From Bradyrhizobium sp. JYMT SZCCT0428 (GTDB lineage Bacteria > Pseudomonadota > Alphaproteobacteria > Rhizobiales > Xanthobacteraceae): a DNA stretch of 64,000 nt. Position 1 is the stretch's first letter. Every line of letters begins with the position of its first letter. The translations under genes and the position numbers were made by a program. The stretch lies in assembly GCF_018131075.1 (NCBI RefSeq), contig NZ_JAFCLS010000039.1, positions 18,683 through 82,682 of the forward strand, in the 5' to 3' direction. Below the pieces are notes generated by a model that made no database searches, was not told where the DNA came from, and saw nothing but the letters and a program-made list of their open reading frames with translations. Below are positions 61,140 through 64,000 of the stretch, piece by piece.

Positions 61140-62279
61140 GTGCGTATCGCCGTCATCGGCGGAGGCCCCGGCGGTCTCTACTTCGCCTATCTCTGGAAGC
61201 GGCGTCATCCGGACGCAGAGATCGACCTGTTCGAGCAGAACCCCGAAGGCGCGACCTGGGGTTTTGGCGTCGTGTTCTCCGAACAGGCGCTGGAATTCTT
61301 GCGCGCCGACGACCCCGAGACGGTCGATGCGATCACGCCGCGGATGGAAAGCTGGAAGAACATCACGCTCAATTTGCGCGGCGAGAGCGTCGAGATCGAT
61401 GGCGTCGGCTTTTCCTCGATCGGCCGGCTCGAATTGCTGACCATTTTGCAGCAGCGCGTGCGCGCCGCCGGCATCACGCCGCGATACGACACCATCATCC
61501 AGTCGCTGGATGAACTCAAAGGTTATGACCTGATCGTCGCCGCCGACGGATTGAACTCGCTGGTGCGCCGCAGCTTCGAAAAGGAATTCGGCGCCTCGGT
61601 CTCGCATTCGACCAACAAATTCGCCTGGTACGGCACCAGCAAACGCTTTGCGACGCTGTCTCAGACCTTCGTGAAGACTGATCTCGGATCGTTCAACGCG
61701 CATCACTACCGCTATGCGCCTGCCATGAGCACCTTCCTGGTCGAATGCGACGCGGCGACCTGGCAGGCCTACGGTTTCGAGCACAAGACCGTCGAACAAT
61801 CGCAGGCGATCTGTGAGGAAATATTTGCCGATACGCTCGACGGCCATTCGCTGGTGTCGAACAAATCGGTATGGCGCAACTTCCCCTGGATCTGGAACGA
61901 GAACTGGTCGCACGGCAACATGGTGTTGATCGGCGATGCCCTGCACTCCGCGCACTTCTCGATCGGCTCGGGAACAAGGCTGGCGATCGAGGATGCCATC
62001 GCGCTGACCAAGGCGCTGGAGGTGGAAGCGGACATTCCGGCGGGCCTTGCCCGCTACCAGAGCGAACGCAAGCCAATCGTGAAGAAACTGGTGACGGCGG
62101 CGCGCACCAGCGCCGACTGGTACGAACATTTTCCCGAACACATGAAGCTCGATCTGATGGATTTTGCCTACAGCTACATCACTCGCTCCGGGCGGATCGA
62201 CGATGCGCGCCTGCGCGCGATGTCGCCGGCCTTCATGGCGCGTTATGAGGCAGCAAAGAACAGCGGGAGCCGGTCATGA
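61140..62279 (+). CDS. FAD-dependent monooxygenase, acyl-CoA hydroxylase-like
   Basis: A 379-residue flavoprotein with a GTG start at 61140 after GGGAGGGG. FAD/NAD motifs: VIGGGPGGLYFA (5-16), AADGLNSLVRRSFE (about 138-151) and GDALHSAHFSIGSGTRLAIE (about 266-285), the last being the class A DG motif variant. It resembles the N-terminal unit of 2-aminobenzoyl-CoA monooxygenase and salicylyl-CoA 5-hydroxylase. Because it overlaps a benzoate-CoA-ligase-like gene by ATGA, it probably hydroxylates an aromatic CoA thioester. Function is inferred from family and neighbour. Confidence 0.83.
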   Translation: MRIAVIGGGPGGLYFAYLWKRRHPDAEIDLFEQNPEGATWGFGVVFSEQALEFLRADDPETVDAITPRMESWKNITLNLRGESVEIDGVGFSSIGRLELLTILQQRVRAAGITPRYDTIIQSLDELKGYDLIVAADGLNSLVRRSFEKEFGASVSHSTNKFAWYGTSKRFATLSQTFVKTDLGSFNAHHYRYAPAMSTFLVECDAATWQAYGFEHKTVEQSQAICEEIFADTLDGHSLVSNKSVWRNFPWIWNENWSHGNMVLIGDALHSAHFSIGSGTRLAIEDAIALTKALEVEADIPAGLARYQSERKPIVKKLVTAARTSADWYEHFPEHMKLDLMDFAYSYITRSGRIDDARLRAMSPAFMARYEAAKNSGSRS

Positions 62280-63883
62280 TGATCGACGATCAGGTACCTC
62301 TGGAAAATCCCGGCGCGCGCGAAATCGGTTTCGCGATCCCGGAGCGTTACAACGCCAGCCGCATCCTGTTCGACAATCTCGTGCACGGCCGCGGCGAACG
62401 CCTGGCCCTGACCGGGCCTGCCGGCACGCGCAGCTATGCCGAACTGTGCCGCGAGGCCTCGCAATGGGGCCACGGCTTCCAGTCGCTCGGGCTGAAGCGC
62501 GGCGACCGCATCCTGATGTTCCTCGACGATACGCCGGCTTACCCGGCCGCCTTCTTCGGCGCGGTACGCTCTGGCTTCGTGCCGCTGTTGATCAACACCC
62601 TGACGCCGCCGGACCTGCTGCAGTTTTATCTCTCGGATGCCGGCGCCGCCGTCGCGGTCAGCGATGCCGAGTTCACTTCCCGATTCGACGCTGTTGCCTG
62701 CAAGGACACGCCGCTGCACACGCTGGTCGTGGTCAACGGCACCGCCGGCGAACACGCCGTGGCGAAGACGCTTGCCGCCGATACCTGGCTGAAGGCCTTC
62801 CCCACCGAACTCGCGGAAGCCGATACGCACCGTAACGAGATGGCGTTCTGGATGTACTCGTCGGGCTCGACCGGACGCCCCAAGGGCATCGTGCATCTGC
62901 AGCACGACATGGCCTATAGCGAAGCCGCCTTCGCGCGCAACGTGCTCAAGCTCGCGCCCGACGACATCTGCTTCTCGGTACCGAAGATTTTCTTCGCCTA
63001 TGGCTTCGGCAATTCCATCACCTTCCCGTTCTCTGTCGGCGCCGCCACGCTGTTGCTGCCCGGCCAGCCGAAGCCCGCCGCGATCTTCGAGGCAATCGGG
63101 CGTTATCGTCCGAGCGTGTTCTTCGGATTGCCGACGCTCTACACCTCGCTGACCAAGGCCGACGGCGCAGCGGCCGCGGACTTTTCGGCGTTGCGGATGG
63201 CGCTCTCCGCCGCCGAGGTGCTGTCGGGTGAAGTGTTCAACGGCTGGAAGGCGCTGACCGGCCTTGAGATCATCGAGGGCCTGGGTTCGACCGAGGCACT
63301 GCACATCTACCTTTCCAACCGGCCCGATCACAAGAAGCTCGGCGCGGCGGGGCTGCGTGTCCCCGGTTATGAAATCGCGCTTCGGGACAAGGACGGCCGC
63401 GACGTCGGTGACGACGAGGAAGGGATCATGTGGGTGCGCGGCGATTCCAACACGCCGCTGTACTGGAACCGGCCGGACAAATCAGCGGAGACGATCCGCG
63501 AAGGCGGCTGGATCTACACCGGCGACCGCTTCGTCCGCGATGCCGACGGTTTTCATTTTTTCCGCGGCCGCGCCGACGATCTCATCAAAATTTCCGGCCA
63601 ATGGGTCTATCCGCTCGAAGTCGAGCTGTGCCTTGCCGAACATCCTGATGTCCGGGAATGCGCCGTCTTCGCCGCCGAGCTGCCGGACCGGCGCATGACA
63701 TTGAAGGCCGTGGTGGTGATGAACCAGGGCGGCTTCGACGCCGATAACGCGACAAGGAAGCTGCAGGATTTCGTCAAGGCGAAACTGCTGCCCTACAAAT
63801 ATCCGCGCGAGGTGCGATTCATCGATGAACTGCCGAAGACCGGCACCGGCAAGATCGACCGGCAGGCGTTGCTGAGGATGTAG
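62276..63883 (+). CDS. Benzoate-CoA-ligase-family acyl-CoA synthetase
   Basis: A 535-residue adenylate-forming enzyme. Core motif A3 SSGSTGRPKGI (about 199-209); later GWIYTGDRF and the hinge RADDLIKISGQWVYPLEVEL (about 440-460); C-terminal PKTGTGKIDR. The profile matches benzoate/2-aminobenzoate/salicylate-CoA ligases, which activate an aromatic acid with ATP and CoA. It overlaps the monooxygenase by 4 bp, so the acid is activated and then hydroxylated. The window ends before any further pathway gene. Confidence 0.87.
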   Translation: MMIDDQVPLENPGAREIGFAIPERYNASRILFDNLVHGRGERLALTGPAGTRSYAELCREASQWGHGFQSLGLKRGDRILMFLDDTPAYPAAFFGAVRSGFVPLLINTLTPPDLLQFYLSDAGAAVAVSDAEFTSRFDAVACKDTPLHTLVVVNGTAGEHAVAKTLAADTWLKAFPTELAEADTHRNEMAFWMYSSGSTGRPKGIVHLQHDMAYSEAAFARNVLKLAPDDICFSVPKIFFAYGFGNSITFPFSVGAATLLLPGQPKPAAIFEAIGRYRPSVFFGLPTLYTSLTKADGAAAADFSALRMALSAAEVLSGEVFNGWKALTGLEIIEGLGSTEALHIYLSNRPDHKKLGAAGLRVPGYEIALRDKDGRDVGDDEEGIMWVRGDSNTPLYWNRPDKSAETIREGGWIYTGDRFVRDADGFHFFRGRADDLIKISGQWVYPLEVELCLAEHPDVRECAVFAAELPDRRMTLKAVVVMNQGGFDADNATRKLQDFVKAKLLPYKYPREVRFIDELPKTGTGKIDRQALLRM

Positions 63884-63906
63884 CAATTCGCTTCAAAACC
63901 CTCGGT

Positions 63907-63930
63907 GTCGTCCCGGCCCCGAGCCGGGAT
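63907..63930. repeat. Dispersed palindromic element, partial copy
   Basis: GTCGTCCCGGCCCCGAGCCG and then GGAT (63907-63930) resembles the outer arm of the other copies. It lies 23 bp after the ligase stop. A second arm is not clear before the window edge. Confidence 0.5.
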
Positions 63931-64000
63931 CTACCGTGTTGAGAGTCAAGAGGCGGCAGCGCCTTTCCAAGGCTGTCCCGACCTGATTACGGCATTGGCG

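Noticed and set aside
1..64000. CRISPR arrays, tRNA, rRNA, phage or insertion sequences
   Set aside because: Looked for regular spacer-repeat patterns, cloverleaf-like stretches, transposase or integrase motifs; none seen. The palindromic repeats are too short and variable to be CRISPR.

Overview
The window is GC-rich, densely coded DNA that looks like a Bradyrhizobium-type alphaproteobacterial chromosome (Nitrobacteraceae). The evidence is the gene families present: many solute-binding-protein transporters, TupABC, an ECF sigma factor with YciI/DGPF partners, FMN-type glutamate synthase, Omp31-like barrels, AprI/Inh inhibitor and GLG1-type cysteine-rich repeats. The recurrent palindromic intergenic elements built on GTCGTCCC...GGGACCCAT point the same way. 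This placement is inferred from gene content, not from a marker gene. I see no tRNA, rRNA, CRISPR array, phage or insertion sequence.

Region by region. 1-6.7 kb: edge of a GRDB-like gene, a K+/H+ antiporter, an MscS channel, methionine aminopeptidase, an exported metallo-beta-lactamase-fold hydrolase and RadC. 6.7-12 kb: an MhpR-like IclR regulator divergent from a tripartite tricarboxylate (Bug) binding protein, with two TTCCG-N5-CGGAA palindromes between them, then an exported serine hydrolase with a PDZ-like domain and a membrane-embedded AraC regulator. 12-17.6 kb: an internally deleted LuxR-type regulator, then a helix-turn-helix/binding-protein regulator divergent from tupBCA-modA and a small secreted protein, forming an oxyanion (tungstate/molybdate) locus. 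17.6-23.6 kb: a second serine hydrolase divergent from a LysR regulator, an SDR without its catalytic tyrosine, a tautomerase, a frameshifted MFS gene, a small unknown gene and a truncated monooxygenase-like remnant.

23.5-27 kb: a compact minus-strand operon encoding an animal-type haem peroxidase, a gingipain/caspase-fold (C25-like) peptidase and an 81-residue beta-rich protein. 27-31.4 kb: an ECF sigma factor with two YciI-like proteins, two secreted proteins, one of them a double-domain AprI/Inh inhibitor. 31.4-36 kb: an NMT1/TauT-type ABC transporter coupled to a 2-hydroxyacid dehydrogenase, divergent from a creatininase-family hydrolase. 36-43.8 kb: a double-barrel outer-membrane protein, a CorC/CNNM protein, stand-alone FMN glutamate synthase, patatin-like phospholipase and ferredoxin-NADP reductase.

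44-46.4 kb: two overlapping genes encode an ATP-grasp ligase with cyanophycin-synthetase signatures and a FolC/Mur-type ligase, together resembling a split cyanophycin synthetase. 46.5-54.5 kb: a frameshifted amino-acid-binding protein, DctA-type symporter, zinc-free MDR oxidoreductase and an RND pump with its lipoprotein adaptor. 54.7-59.6 kb: cysteine-rich secreted proteins flanking a polar amino-acid ABC transporter. 59.7-64 kb: a TAXI binding protein and a coupled FAD monooxygenase/benzoate-CoA-ligase-like pair suggesting aromatic acyl-CoA hydroxylation.

The two best candidates for undescribed systems are the split cyanophycin-synthetase-like pair (44089-46403) and the haem peroxidase/C25 peptidase/small protein operon (23539-27015). 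Several genes are visibly broken (MFS, amino-acid-binding protein, LuxR regulator, monooxygenase remnant); each could be genuine decay or, for the single-base cases, a sequencing error.
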